Positions 35,525-44,843 of a stretch of DNA of 47,555 nucleotides are shown piece after piece (position 1 is the first letter of the stretch; every line of letters starts with the position of its first letter). The DNA is taken from positions 1 through 47,555 of IMG/VR virus record IMGVR_UViG_3300044730_001643; one strand, given 5' to 3'. Position numbers and translations under genes: made by a program. The notes under the pieces were generated by a model. The model saw nothing but the letters and a program-made list of their open reading frames with translations. It did no database searches and was not told the origin of the DNA. The stretch comes from a virus.

Positions 35525-38368
35525 TTACGCTGAAATGTCTCCAACTAAAACCCAAGTGTTTTCCGCTCTCTTTATGAGGGAGGCGTATGACCATTGGGCT
35601 CTAAGTTTCAAGCCAGGAGTTGCGTTAATCGTTACTCCGCCAGTTGCAACAACGGTTGTTTGACCAGAGCCAGTTTGCAAAATGTTTATTTGTGAACCAA
35701 CTGGAAAAGCCTGTGACGAGTTGAGCGGCACAGTCAAGTTGTTTGCAGAGCCAACGTTCATTTCGACAATCTTATTCTTGTCAGATAGCACCAGCGTGTA
35801 ACTCGCCGTTTGAGCATTTGTTGACACGTCTGCCAAAGCAATTGTTGCTGTTGAGCCTTCGCCAGGCGTGTGGGTTACCGATATCCCAGTTCCAGCGGAT
35901 ACATCGGCCATGTAGTTGCCGTTGGTATTCGTGCCAAGGGTTATTGTCGGATTTGAACCAGAAGTTACGCGACCGTATGTGTCAACTGTTACCGAAGTGT
36001 ATGTCGATGCTGATACGCCAGTTGTTGCCAAGTCTATGTTGTCTGCGTTTACTACGATTCGACCAGAATCGGCAGTCCCTACATTGAGCGTTGTTCCAGA
36101 ATATGAAAGACCAGTTCCAGCAACGACTACTTGCGCAGCGTTAAAAGTCGAATAAGTTACTTCGCTTGTTCCGATGACGATTGGGCTTGCAACTGACGAG
36201 TTGACGAAACCGAATCCAGCGTTTGTGCTTCCATTTGTGACAAAGCAAAAATCGCCCGATTTGAGTTCACCACTTGGGTTATTGTCAGCGTCTGTTGCTC
36301 GCGTCAACTGCCATGGATTTGAGCCGTCACCAACTGCGGTTACGGTGTAAATTCCGTTTTGTTTAGCATCAGTTTGCGATTTAACCAAAATTCTTTGCCC
36401 AACAGAAACAGATTGGCCGTCTATTGTTCCGATTGCGCCATTGGTGCTTTTAGTGAGTGTGGCGCCGACGCCAGATGTTCCGTTTGAGTAAGTTCCATCT
36501 AAGTTTGCTGTGGTTGCAACATGGACAGGCTCATGGAAGTTGATGTTGCTAACAACATTGTCAACATATTGTTTGGTCACAGCGTGCAGGGCGCTAGACG
36601 GGTCACCAGACAAAGAAACTGTTCCAGTCGATGTTATGTTTGCAAATGTGACGTTGCTACTTGTGCCAACAGCCTGCCCAATTGAAATTGAAGCACTCGA
36701 ACCCTCGCCAGGAGTGTGAGTTACTGTTACGCCAGTTCCAGCCGTGACATCGGAAACATAGTTGCCACTTGTGTCGGTTCCAAGTGTTATTGGTTGGTCA
36801 ACCCATGCAGTTCCGTTAAACATCAAGAAGTCTTTATCCGCAGCGGCTGTAATGGTTACGCCTGTAATGTCGTCAATGCTATTTATCGCTGGAATTGAGT
36901 CGTTAATCCAGGCAGTGCCGTTCCATTTCAGGAATTGGCCAGATGACGCACTTGTTATGGTGACGTCACCAATATCATTCAGTGCGGTAATTGACGCCGA
37001 AGAAACTGCTCCATCAACATAGAGTTTTGTTGCGGCATGCGAATTTTCTGTAGGTGTTGGCACCGAAACAGAACCAGTAAACGTTGGGGATGCGAGAGGC
37101 GCCTTTGCATCAAGTTGTGTTTGAATTGGTGAACTTACACCATCTACGTAATTGAGTTCAGTCGTAGAAAGTGTTGCTCCATCAAGGATGTTGATTTCTG
37201 ATGCGGTTGATGTAACTCCAGTCAGGTCGGTTGGAGCAATCGAAATATCTGCTGAACCGTTAAAAGACTTTCCAGCAATATTTCTTGCTGTTTGCAAAGT
37301 TGTAGCCGTGCTGGCGTTTCCAGTCACTGCACCTGTGAGATTTGCGTTTACGGTAGCAAAACTCACAGTTGCGCCTGTGCCGACATCTTGCCCAATTGAC
37401 AAGGTATTGCCAGTTTTGGTGATTCCTGTTCCCGCAGTTATATTGGCGGCGCCAGTGAACTGAGACCAGTTGAGATTATCTGTTCCAATTATGTGTTTCC
37501 CGTTTGTGCCAGTTCCAAGAGAGTAAAGAATAAAACCTTGGTTTATGTTTGTTGCGCCACTTGCAGTGTAAACGGCGTCACCACGAGCCACATCGTCATT
37601 AAATCCATCTTGGTCAGATGCTCTGGTAAGAACATAAACTGCGCTTGCTGAGCCTTGAGCCGTAACAACATAAAGTCCGTTTTGAGTTGCATCTACTTGA
37701 TTTTTGACTAGGATTCTGTCGCCAGTTGTGGCATTTGTTCCGTCGACCAAAAGACGCGCATTTGAGCCAGCCGTGAGTGTGGCCCCAACACCGCTTGTTC
37801 CATTGTTGTATGTTGGAGAATTTGGCAGAGCGGCAGCAGTTGTTAGTTCAACCGCAACGTGCCAGTTGATGCCTGCAGAAATTGTGTCTGCATAGTTTTT
37901 TGTTACGGCATCAGTTCCGTTTACTGGGGTTGGGACTGTGACCGTACCAGTAAAAGTTGGAGATGCAAGCGGCGCAATGACGGTAGTGTTGACACTTACG
38001 GTTGCCGTTGAGCCTTCACTTGGTGTGTGGCTTACAGTTATGCCAGTGCCAGCAGAGACATCAACCATGTAGTTGCCCACAGTGTCAGTGGCAAGATTTA
38101 CCGCATCATTTACCCATGCAGTTCCGTTCCAGCGCAGAAAGTCACCATTTGCGGCATCGGTAATCGTTACGTCGCCAAGGTCATTTAGAGCGCCTGCCGA
38201 AAGGTTTCCTGACCAATACGCCAATGAGTTCCATGCGGAAGAACCATTACCAATTTTCAGTTTGCCAGTATTTGTCTCGTAGCCGAGTTCCCCACTTGAC
38301 AGAATCGGGTTTGTTGACGACCAGTTAGACGAAGTATCACGACGCAAAAGTATTTTTTTATACGACAT
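35525..38368 (-). CDS. long tail-fibre protein
   Basis: A 947-residue fibre. The start, MSYKKILLRRDTSSNWSSTN, followed by GELGYETNTGKLKIGNGSSA, is the common N-terminal attachment module of phage fibres. Repeats of 'VTITDAANGDFLRWNGTAWV' and 'GTGITVSHTPGEGSTATVS' fill the middle. The last 95 residues are homologous to the end of 22032-22949. A receptor-binding or spacer fibre is likely. Confidence 0.88.
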   Translation of the reverse strand: MSYKKILLRRDTSSNWSSTNPILSSGELGYETNTGKLKIGNGSSAWNSLAYWSGNLSAGALNDLGDVTITDAANGDFLRWNGTAWVNDAVNLATDTVGNYMVDVSAGTGITVSHTPSEGSTATVSVNTTVIAPLASPTFTGTVTVPTPVNGTDAVTKNYADTISAGINWHVAVELTTAAALPNSPTYNNGTSGVGATLTAGSNARLLVDGTNATTGDRILVKNQVDATQNGLYVVTAQGSASAVYVLTRASDQDGFNDDVARGDAVYTASGATNINQGFILYSLGTGTNGKHIIGTDNLNWSQFTGAANITAGTGITKTGNTLSIGQDVGTGATVSFATVNANLTGAVTGNASTATTLQTARNIAGKSFNGSADISIAPTDLTGVTSTASEINILDGATLSTTELNYVDGVSSPIQTQLDAKAPLASPTFTGSVSVPTPTENSHAATKLYVDGAVSSASITALNDIGDVTITSASSGQFLKWNGTAWINDSIPAINSIDDITGVTITAAADKDFLMFNGTAWVDQPITLGTDTSGNYVSDVTAGTGVTVTHTPGEGSSASISIGQAVGTSSNVTFANITSTGTVSLSGDPSSALHAVTKQYVDNVVSNINFHEPVHVATTANLDGTYSNGTSGVGATLTKSTNGAIGTIDGQSVSVGQRILVKSQTDAKQNGIYTVTAVGDGSNPWQLTRATDADNNPSGELKSGDFCFVTNGSTNAGFGFVNSSVASPIVIGTSEVTYSTFNAAQVVVAGTGLSYSGTTLNVGTADSGRIVVNADNIDLATTGVSASTYTSVTVDTYGRVTSGSNPTITLGTNTNGNYMADVSAGTGISVTHTPGEGSTATIALADVSTNAQTASYTLVLSDKNKIVEMNVGSANNLTVPLNSSQAFPVGSQINILQTGSGQTTVVATGGVTINATPGLKLRAQWSYASLIKRAENTWVLVGDISA

Positions 38369-38370
38369 TG

Positions 38371-38553
38371 TTAAGCAGAGCCTCCGTCAGCATGCATGTT
38401 TGTGTCAGAGATTTCGGTTCTAGCAAACCCGCCATCAAGTATGACATTATTTGGTCGTCCTCTATACCAATATGAGCCAGCCCACTGGAACTCCTTGCCA
38501 GCCACCGTAAATCTTTGATTTAGGGAGGGTGATGAAGGGAAAACGACTGCCAT
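38371..38553 (-). CDS. short fibre N-terminal module
   Basis: A 60-residue protein, MAVVFPSSPSLNQRFTVAGK, then EFQWAGSYWYRG. It matches the N-terminal module of 41353-42600 and 40643-41353 (SPSNGDT, then W-W-G-T-W). It stands alone, without the downstream fibre domains, so it may cap or connect a fibre. Two bases before the 947-residue gene. Confidence 0.65.
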   Translation of the reverse strand: MAVVFPSSPSLNQRFTVAGKEFQWAGSYWYRGRPNNVILDGGFARTEISDTNMHADGGSA

Positions 38554-38587
38554 TTCCCAATTATCCCACAAAATAACGATTTAAAGG

Positions 38588-39646
38588 CTAAACCGCATAC
38601 CAGCCGTCACCCCAAAGGGTCAATAATCTTGCGAAATAATCGTTGTAGCGAATTGCCACAGTATCAAGACCATATTTGGCTATGGCGCTTGCCCTTATGG
38701 CAGACCTATCAAGTGCTTTTGCTTTCTCCATTGCCTCAATGAATTCTTTCAATGTGCGACAACGAAATCCGTTGAAACCGTCTACAACTGTTTCCGTAAA
38801 CGCCCCCCAATCAGTTGTGATGGTCGGAGTTCCGCATGCTTGCGACTCGATGACGACTGTTCCAAATGGCTCTATGTATATAGTTGGCGCAAATGATGCA
38901 ATCGCATTCCCAAATAATTCGGCGCGCTTTTCTTTTCCGACAACGCCAACATATTCTCCATACGAAGGCTGATTGCCTTGTCCTGCAATAATTAAACGGG
39001 AGTTGGTTCTCCTACATGCTTCTACGGCTATTTCATACCCCTTGCGTTCAATAAGGCGCCCCATAAATAAGTAATAATCACTTGGTTTATCCACAAATGG
39101 AAACAACTCTGGCTCTATGTATGCAGGTATAACAGCATCAAAAAAATTTCCATTGGCAGAAGCAGGGTTTCCGTTTGACTGCGCCCCATAAACCGTATGC
39201 ATCCATGCGTATGATTCAAATACTCGATATTTTGCAAATGTTCCTGGATAGCCAATCCCAAACTCAACTGTCATATGGCTTGGGTAAGCGTCGGCAATTG
39301 GTTTGTGGGAGTATCCGCCTATGACGCAAATAAAATCGTGTTCTTGCAATCGTGTTTTTAATTTTGATATTACTCGATTGTTAAATTTGACCCAGTGGGG
39401 GAGGGCATGGTCGAATGAAGCCATTGTGTAATGGTTTTTGCCAACCGCATCTAATCTTTCCGTCTCGCTGAAACACTCAATATGCTCGTCACATGGCGCA
39501 TCGTTCTTGTCGCCAGAATATACATAGACCGTATGCCCAATCGACTTCATCATTACAGCAAACTTTCTGACTTTTTCAGTAAAAGCACATGCTGTAAAAT
39601 CAAACGTTGTTTGCGTATGGGGCAAACTAATGACGTGAAATCTCAC
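38588..39646 (-). CDS. GT4-family glycosyltransferase
   Basis: A 352-residue glycosyltransferase from a GTG. The C-terminal half has DYYLFMGRLIERKGYEIAVE, the RxxxxKG motif, and EPFGTVVIESQACGTPTITT, the E-x7-E nucleotide-sugar signature of GT4 (GT-B fold). The extended -10 TGTTAGCAT ends 6 bases before the GTG. Placed between fibre genes, it may glycosylate a virion protein or alter the host surface. Confidence 0.85.
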   Translation of the reverse strand: MRFHVISLPHTQTTFDFTACAFTEKVRKFAVMMKSIGHTVYVYSGDKNDAPCDEHIECFSETERLDAVGKNHYTMASFDHALPHWVKFNNRVISKLKTRLQEHDFICVIGGYSHKPIADAYPSHMTVEFGIGYPGTFAKYRVFESYAWMHTVYGAQSNGNPASANGNFFDAVIPAYIEPELFPFVDKPSDYYLFMGRLIERKGYEIAVEACRRTNSRLIIAGQGNQPSYGEYVGVVGKEKRAELFGNAIASFAPTIYIEPFGTVVIESQACGTPTITTDWGAFTETVVDGFNGFRCRTLKEFIEAMEKAKALDRSAIRASAIAKYGLDTVAIRYNDYFARLLTLWGDGWYAV

Positions 39647-39668
39647 GCAGTGATGCTAACAGTTTTCG

Positions 39669-40640
39669 TTATGAAAGAACGAGGTTTCCAGTTGATGTAA
39701 ATGTGTGAACCGTATACGAAGTTGCGCCTGTCGGTCCGACAACTTTTGTACCGCCAGTTATTGTCATGCCTGTTGCATCTGCTGTCAAGTAACGAAGAAT
39801 AACTATGCCACTTCCACCGTTCCCAGCCGCTCCAGCACCGCAAGGTCCTGCGTCGTTGCCACCCGCACCTCCACCACCGCCAGTGTTCGTCGTTCCGCCT
39901 TGCCCTTGTTCCTCCTGCCGCCCACCATATCCGCCACCTGCGGTTGCGCTTCCCCTCGTACCCTGAAGTGTTTGACCAAACCACATGACGCCGCCACCTC
40001 CACCTCCAGCCCTTGCCGTAGATGTTCCATTGATGCTTGATGAAAGCCCTGCGCCTCCCGCGCCTCCGACTGCTTCGCCGCCACTTCCGCCAAGTCCACC
40101 TGCTCCACCTCCGCCACCGCCACCGCCAGGGCTGACGTTGTTTGGCAACCCGCCGTCATGTCCCTGCCCTGCAGTTCCTGATGCTCTTCCCAATCCAAGG
40201 TCCGATACGAAGGATGCAGTTCCGCCACCAGAACCGCCAGCACTTCCACTTAACGCTCCAGCATTTGAATGACCACCACCACCACCAAGCGAGATAATGT
40301 TTACGCCATCACCAGATATTGAAGAATTTCCGCCAGTCCCACCAAGGGCGTCGCAGTCAACTGCCTGCGCTCCGCCACCGCCGACAGTAATCGTGTATGT
40401 GGCGCCAGCGGTTAGCGAAACTGATGTTTCTGCTGATGAGCCTCCTCCAGATGTTTCTCCTGTTACGGAGTTTCTGTAGCCACCAGCACCGCCACCACCT
40501 GGTCCACCTCCGCCACCGTTCAATGCACCACCGCCGCCGCCAGCAATAACCAAATGTTGCATTGCAAGCAGGCGTTTTGAACCTTGAGAGAAACCGAACT
40601 TTTTGACTGTTCCAGCCGAAAACGAGTTAAAAATCGGCAT
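39669..40640 (-). CDS. Gly-rich adhesin 1
   Basis: A 323-residue protein. After MPIFNSFSAGTVKKFGFSQG, polyglycine tracts alternate with short variable loops (AGGYRNSVTGETSGG and others), ending GTKVVGPTGATSYTVHTFTS. Such proteins resemble the Gly-rich gp38-type adhesins of T-even-like phages, in which loops between polyglycine helices contact the receptor. Paralogue of 41353-42600 and 43548-44489. Probable receptor-binding protein. Confidence 0.8.
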   Translation of the reverse strand: MPIFNSFSAGTVKKFGFSQGSKRLLAMQHLVIAGGGGGALNGGGGGPGGGGAGGYRNSVTGETSGGGSSAETSVSLTAGATYTITVGGGGAQAVDCDALGGTGGNSSISGDGVNIISLGGGGGHSNAGALSGSAGGSGGGTASFVSDLGLGRASGTAGQGHDGGLPNNVSPGGGGGGGGAGGLGGSGGEAVGGAGGAGLSSSINGTSTARAGGGGGGVMWFGQTLQGTRGSATAGGGYGGRQEEQGQGGTTNTGGGGGAGGNDAGPCGAGAAGNGGSGIVILRYLTADATGMTITGGTKVVGPTGATSYTVHTFTSTGNLVLS

Positions 40641-40642
40641 GA

Positions 40643-41353
40643 TTATGCAAATCTGGTTTGGCTCGCAAACACAGTGAATGTAGCGCTTGCTGTTTTGATT
40701 ACCGTCATCGTGTACCCGTCAATGGAAGAAGCGTTGCCACCCGTGGGTGCTGTGCCGCCTTGCCATTTCGGTGTCACTGCGCTTCCGTCTACTTGGAAGA
40801 CTGTAGGTCTGTAGGGTGTCGCACCATTCGTGTTCAAAAAAGTTACTGTCGCTATGTCGCCAGTAGCCATAACAGAATCCATTGAAGAACCTGAACTTCC
40901 CCTTATGTTTAGGGTGAAGTTGGCGGTCGCATTTGTCGTGTAATACACGGTCGGATTGGTGAGAAAGTCAATATTGATTGTTCCCGTTGCCGCCGTTGCG
41001 GATATCAGGGCAGACTCAATTACCGTTTTGAGTGTCAATGTTCCAGAAACATTTGCGGTTGTTGATGTAACGCCAGTCAAACCAGAAAAAGAAGTCTGCG
41101 TCGCACCGAGTGATACGGACGTGGAACCTATCGTCACTGAAGAATTGACTAATTTATTGTTCGCTATTGTCCCAGTTGCAATTTTGGCGTTGGTGACAGC
41201 AGAGTTTGCTAGTTTGTCTTCAGTAACTGAACCAGTCTCAAGTATGGCTGCTCCCGTAATGACGCTCCACGAGGTGCCGTCAAACAGCCATGTTTTAGTT
41301 CCGACAGTAAATGTGTCACCGTTCGTGGGGGAGTTGGGAAAATCAATAGGCAT
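40643..41353 (-). CDS. tail-fibre module protein
   Basis: A 236-residue fibre protein, MPIDFPNSPTNGDTFTVGTK, with the KTWLFDGTSWSV module, helical-like repeats 'DKLANSAVTNAKIATGTIAN' as in 22032-22949, and a beta-rich C-terminal domain. The start shares one base with the stop of the upstream adhesin (TAATG). Confidence 0.8.
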   Translation of the reverse strand: MPIDFPNSPTNGDTFTVGTKTWLFDGTSWSVITGAAILETGSVTEDKLANSAVTNAKIATGTIANNKLVNSSVTIGSTSVSLGATQTSFSGLTGVTSTTANVSGTLTLKTVIESALISATAATGTINIDFLTNPTVYYTTNATANFTLNIRGSSGSSMDSVMATGDIATVTFLNTNGATPYRPTVFQVDGSAVTPKWQGGTAPTGGNASSIDGYTMTVIKTASATFTVFASQTRFA

Positions 41354-42600
41354 TAGGCAATCACCAAACTTCCACTAGAATTGAATGTGTGAACCGTATA
41401 TGCGGTTGCGCCTGTCGGTCCGACGACTTTTGTGCCGCCAGTGATTGTGTAGCCACTTGCGTCTGAGGTTAGGTACCTAACAATAACTACGCCTGAGCCG
41501 CCCAAACCGCAGAGTTCTCCAGCGGAGCCATAAGCACCACCGCCTCCTGAGCCAGTGTTTATTGTGCCGCTGTCTGCGCCAGCCACGGTGTATCTACCAC
41601 CTTTACCGCCACCTCCAGCACCACCGTTTTCTACTTGAGCCATGTATCCACCATGTCCGCCACCGCCGCCAGCGCGGGTAACAGAAGTGCCAGTGATTGA
41701 ACTTGCTAAACCGTTTCCACCACGACCCATGTTTGTGGTGGTATTGACTGAGGCTCTACCGTCATATCCGACCTGTCCAGCGCCTCCACCGCCTCCTCCA
41801 CGGGTATTGGTCCATTCTCCGACATTATTTGAACCTATTCCTCCGCCAAATCCTTGCGATGCCGTTCCAGCCCCTCCTGCCGCATTGGCGGTTTGACCCA
41901 TGCCACCGCCTCCACCCGACCCACCAGCAGCACCTGCCACACCGTCATATCTTCCACCGCCACCACCACCCGTTGATGTGACGCTATGAAACACGGAGTT
42001 TCCGCCATTTCCGCCAGCCGTGTACGCCTGGTCTCCTCTTGTTCCACCAGCACCAATTGTCACCGTGTATGTTCCTGCCAATAAATTCAAAGGCGACTCA
42101 CTGCTTGTATTTTCTCCACTTGTTTCCAAAATAGTAGAATTGCGATATCCGCCTGCACCGCCTCCGCCTCCCCAACCTCCTCCACCGCCGCCACCAGCGA
42201 TAACCAAATACTCAACTGTTACAGCACGAACATGCGCCGTGCCAGTTGACCACGCAGAGCCAAGCCAAACTTTTTGCATGTTTGTATCCGTCTCAAAAAT
42301 GGTTTGTCCAGTAAACGGTGAGCCTGGTCTCGTAGAGGAAGTACAAATAGTTATCGCCGACAAGGTTGAAGCAAGTTTTGCTTGAGTGACTGCGTTTGAT
42401 GCAATATCTGCTTCTACTACTGCACCAGAAGCAATTTTGGCAGTAGTGACAGCGCTATCCGCAAGTTCAGATGTTCCCACGGAACCAGCAGTAATCGTGC
42501 CAGTAACAACTTTCCAAGTTGTTCCGTTCCACTGCCAAGTGCGACCGCTGTCTGTATGGGTGTCACCGTTGGAAGGACTTGAAGGAAAAGATAATGCCAT
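41353..42600 (-). CDS. Gly-rich adhesin 2 with fibre module
   Basis: A 415-residue protein that fuses a fibre N-terminus (MALSFPSSPSNGDTHTDSGR, TWQWNGTTWKV, repeats 'ELADSAVTTAKIASGAVVEA') to a Gly-rich adhesin starting VEYLVIAGGGGGGG. The last 35 residues (GTKVVGPTGATAYTVHTF) match adhesin 1. The fusion suggests how the free-standing adhesins may attach to fibres. Confidence 0.82.
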   Translation of the reverse strand: MALSFPSSPSNGDTHTDSGRTWQWNGTTWKVVTGTITAGSVGTSELADSAVTTAKIASGAVVEADIASNAVTQAKLASTLSAITICTSSTRPGSPFTGQTIFETDTNMQKVWLGSAWSTGTAHVRAVTVEYLVIAGGGGGGGWGGGGGAGGYRNSTILETSGENTSSESPLNLLAGTYTVTIGAGGTRGDQAYTAGGNGGNSVFHSVTSTGGGGGGRYDGVAGAAGGSGGGGGMGQTANAAGGAGTASQGFGGGIGSNNVGEWTNTRGGGGGGAGQVGYDGRASVNTTTNMGRGGNGLASSITGTSVTRAGGGGGHGGYMAQVENGGAGGGGKGGRYTVAGADSGTINTGSGGGGAYGSAGELCGLGGSGVVIVRYLTSDASGYTITGGTKVVGPTGATAYTVHTFNSSGSLVIA

Positions 42601-42606
42601 GTGGTA

Positions 42607-42981
42607 TTACTCCTCCGACGGCAATTGAATTGCTTCCCACTCTTGATTCTCTTCGTTCCACGACCAGAATCCGTGTTCTTCTGGTCGTGCTACTGGTGCC
42701 TCCCAGTCAGCCGTTTCCTCATTGAGAGTCCAAGAAGGGTATGGTTTTGGTGGGATGAAGGCATCCAAAACGGAATTGTATGTGTATCCAGTGCCTGCAT
42801 ATCTGAAACGAATGTTGCCGTTATAACTTGTTTGTTTCCAAGTGCCACCTAATAGGTTTCGGCAAAACTCTGCGCCTACTGATTCAGATTCGTTGCCGTC
42901 TGCATCTTTGCAGTCGTCATTGGATACGACGATTACTCGCAAGACAATGTTGTCTTCGCCAAGTTCAGCAAAATGTGCCAT
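42607..42981 (-). CDS. conserved tail-associated phage protein
   Basis: A 124-residue protein. The sequence MAHFAELGEDNIVLRVIVVS, then FCRNLLGGTWKQTSYNGNIR, FIPPKPYPSWTLNEETADWE is widely conserved in T4-like aquatic phages near fibre genes. AAAGGA eight bases before the ATG gives it a conventional ribosome-binding site. Likely a structural or chaperone-like tail protein. Confidence 0.78.
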   Translation of the reverse strand: MAHFAELGEDNIVLRVIVVSNDDCKDADGNESESVGAEFCRNLLGGTWKQTSYNGNIRFRYAGTGYTYNSVLDAFIPPKPYPSWTLNEETADWEAPVARPEEHGFWSWNEENQEWEAIQLPSEE

Positions 42982-43035
42982 GTTTATATCCTTTTTTGTT
43001 GTTTTGCCCGTTTAAAGTGTATACCATTCTGACAA

Positions 43036-43551
43036 TCATAAAAATACATTGAAATTGATAACAACGCGCGCTTTGGCGTTTGTAAATGTTTCCCCAGAAT
43101 GGAATGTGTTTGCTGGAAACGAGATAAACCTATTGGATTTGCTCTCTACCCGTTTCCCATCAGAAAAAACGGTGCCACCGTCACAATCGGTCAAATACAG
43201 GATTCCCGTAGTCATCAAGGGGTCGTTGAAATCCGTGTGCATCCCCCATTGTTTCACTTCGCTATGGGGGACAGTCAGGTTGGCTTTGATGCGCATTATT
43301 TTTTGGGGGTTCAATATGGAGAGCACTGGTTCCACAGCCCAAAGGTACGGGCTGTTCCATTTGTCGTCAAAGTAGAAGGTGTGGGTGAATTGTGAATCAA
43401 ATATGCCGTCGTCGTTGGTTGCCTGTGTTTTGTATGGTCGGTAGAACCATGGAAAGTTGTCGCCCATCATTTGGGCTTTGATGTTCTCAAATGTTTCCGA
43501 AGGAAGAAAGTTGTCTATGAGAAGAACATCATGTTGTGTTTTCTTGGTCAT
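43036..43551 (-). CDS. small Fe(II)/2-oxoglutarate dioxygenase G
   Basis: A 171-residue compact dioxygenase, MTKKTQHDVLLIDNFLPSET. Metal motif QWGMHTDFND, then TGILYLTDCDGGTVF, FPANTFHSGE with the distal His and KARVVINFNVFL with the Arg. It is coupled by ATGA to adhesin 3, which makes that adhesin or the collagen-like fibre upstream its likeliest substrate. Confidence 0.84.
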   Translation of the reverse strand: MTKKTQHDVLLIDNFLPSETFENIKAQMMGDNFPWFYRPYKTQATNDDGIFDSQFTHTFYFDDKWNSPYLWAVEPVLSILNPQKIMRIKANLTVPHSEVKQWGMHTDFNDPLMTTGILYLTDCDGGTVFSDGKRVESKSNRFISFPANTFHSGETFTNAKARVVINFNVFL

Positions 43552-44489
43552 GTCCAAGAAACGCTACCAGAGCCAGAAACCACCGCATATGTTTTACCCG
43601 CCGATATGCCAGAAGTACTTATTGATGCACCACCAGTTGCCGAAATCGTATAGTCGGAAGGAAATCTCAATACAACGACCCCAGAACCACCGTTTGCTCC
43701 GAGGTAACCGCCACCACCAGTGTTTTCGGCACCGCCACCGCCACCGCCACCAGTTCCAGCAGTTCCAGCGGTTCCAGCAGCATTTGTGTTACTTGAACCT
43801 CCTCCAGCAGTTGCCGCTGCCCCCGCATTTCCGTTTGAAGGTCCACCAGAACCGCCACCTGCTCGCGATACAGCAGTTCCAGTTACAGAAGATGAAATAC
43901 CCGCTCCGCCGTTGCCGCTTGTGGAGCCGTTGCCACCAGCGCCACCACCGCCACCGCCGTAGGCATCTTTGCTGGCGCATCCTGCTCCATCAAACCCTTG
44001 AGCAGAAGTTCCAGCGCCGCCAGATGTTGCACCACCAGAAGTAGAGGAGCCTCCACCAGAACCACCAGTGCCACCTGTTCCGTTTGCAATTGCCGCACCG
44101 CCCCCAATAGAAGTAATGGTATGGAATACCGAATTGGAACCCTGTGTTCCTGGATTGTTCCATGCGCTTGAATTTGCTGCTGCTCCACCAGCACCCACGA
44201 CTACTGTGTATGATGTTCCTGTATTGAGTGTTAGTTGTGACTCAACAGTCGAGTTTCTTCCAGATGCTTCCCCAATAACAGAACTTCTATATCCCCCAGC
44301 GCCTCCACCAGCGCCGCCAGATGCGTCTCCAGTTGAGTTTCCAGCGCCTCCACCACCCGCTATTACAAGATATTCAACCGTTAATGGTGGTCTAGCCTGA
44401 CCGAATTTTTGTTGATAGTCAGTGAGATTCCAGATACCGCTTCCGAGACTTGTCGCTATTGGACCGATACGTCCACCCATCCCACCCAT
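43548..44489 (-). CDS. Gly-rich adhesin 3
   Basis: A 313-residue protein. MGGMGGRIGPIATSLGSGIW, then a Gly/Ser/Thr-rich body starting VEYLVIAGGGGAG like adhesin 2, and a different C-terminal end (GKTYAVVSGSGSVSW). It starts in a TAATG overlap and ends in an ATGA overlap, so it is translated with its neighbours. Confidence 0.78.
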   Translation of the reverse strand: MGGMGGRIGPIATSLGSGIWNLTDYQQKFGQARPPLTVEYLVIAGGGGAGNSTGDASGGAGGGAGGYRSSVIGEASGRNSTVESQLTLNTGTSYTVVVGAGGAAANSSAWNNPGTQGSNSVFHTITSIGGGAAIANGTGGTGGSGGGSSTSGGATSGGAGTSAQGFDGAGCASKDAYGGGGGGAGGNGSTSGNGGAGISSSVTGTAVSRAGGGSGGPSNGNAGAAATAGGGSSNTNAAGTAGTAGTGGGGGGGAENTGGGGYLGANGGSGVVVLRFPSDYTISATGGASISTSGISAGKTYAVVSGSGSVSWT

Positions 44490-44842
44490 TAACTAATCTC
44501 CTCGTAAGAGCACACCGCCTCAAGGTCGCCATTAGCGCTAGCGGTGAGACGTAGTTCGTCGCCTTCTTCTAAATAAATTGATTTACTGATGACATCAAGG
44601 GTTGCGTCGGCAGGAACCGAAACAGTGTGAGCAATTTCGTACGAAACAGATGAACGGAAAAACGCAACCGAAATATCGGCAGCATTCGTCCCATCAACAT
44701 TGGCGACATACAAGGCGTTGACTTTAAATACCTTGCCCGATGCGGCGCTGTTCGTAACAATAGCCGTAGCAGATGTCGTGACTGCCAAAACAGCCGTTTT
44801 ACCTGTGATTGTAGAAACGTTAACGATGTTAGGTGCAGCCAT
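44489..44842 (-). CDS. conserved virion-associated protein
   Basis: A 117-residue protein, MAAPNIVNVSTITGKTAVLA, probably an all-beta fold. Proteins of this type (ending LEAVCSYEEIS) recur beside fibre genes in T4-like aquatic phages and are thought structural. One base separates it from the collagen-like fibre gene. Confidence 0.75.
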   Translation of the reverse strand: MAAPNIVNVSTITGKTAVLAVTTSATAIVTNSAASGKVFKVNALYVANVDGTNAADISVAFFRSSVSYEIAHTVSVPADATLDVISKSIYLEEGDELRLTASANGDLEAVCSYEEIS

Positions 44843-44843
44843 T

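Noticed and set aside
39985-40272. Plus-strand Pro-rich frame, a possible extra FPP-like substrate
   Set aside because: Reverse complement of polyglycine codons in adhesin 1; no start signal.
22032-44842. Cyanophage origin
   Set aside because: Many fibre and accessory genes resemble those of T4-like cyanophages, but there are no photosynthesis genes, and the WhiB regulator, VanY-type endolysin and Thr-stalk surface protein point to an actinobacterial host.
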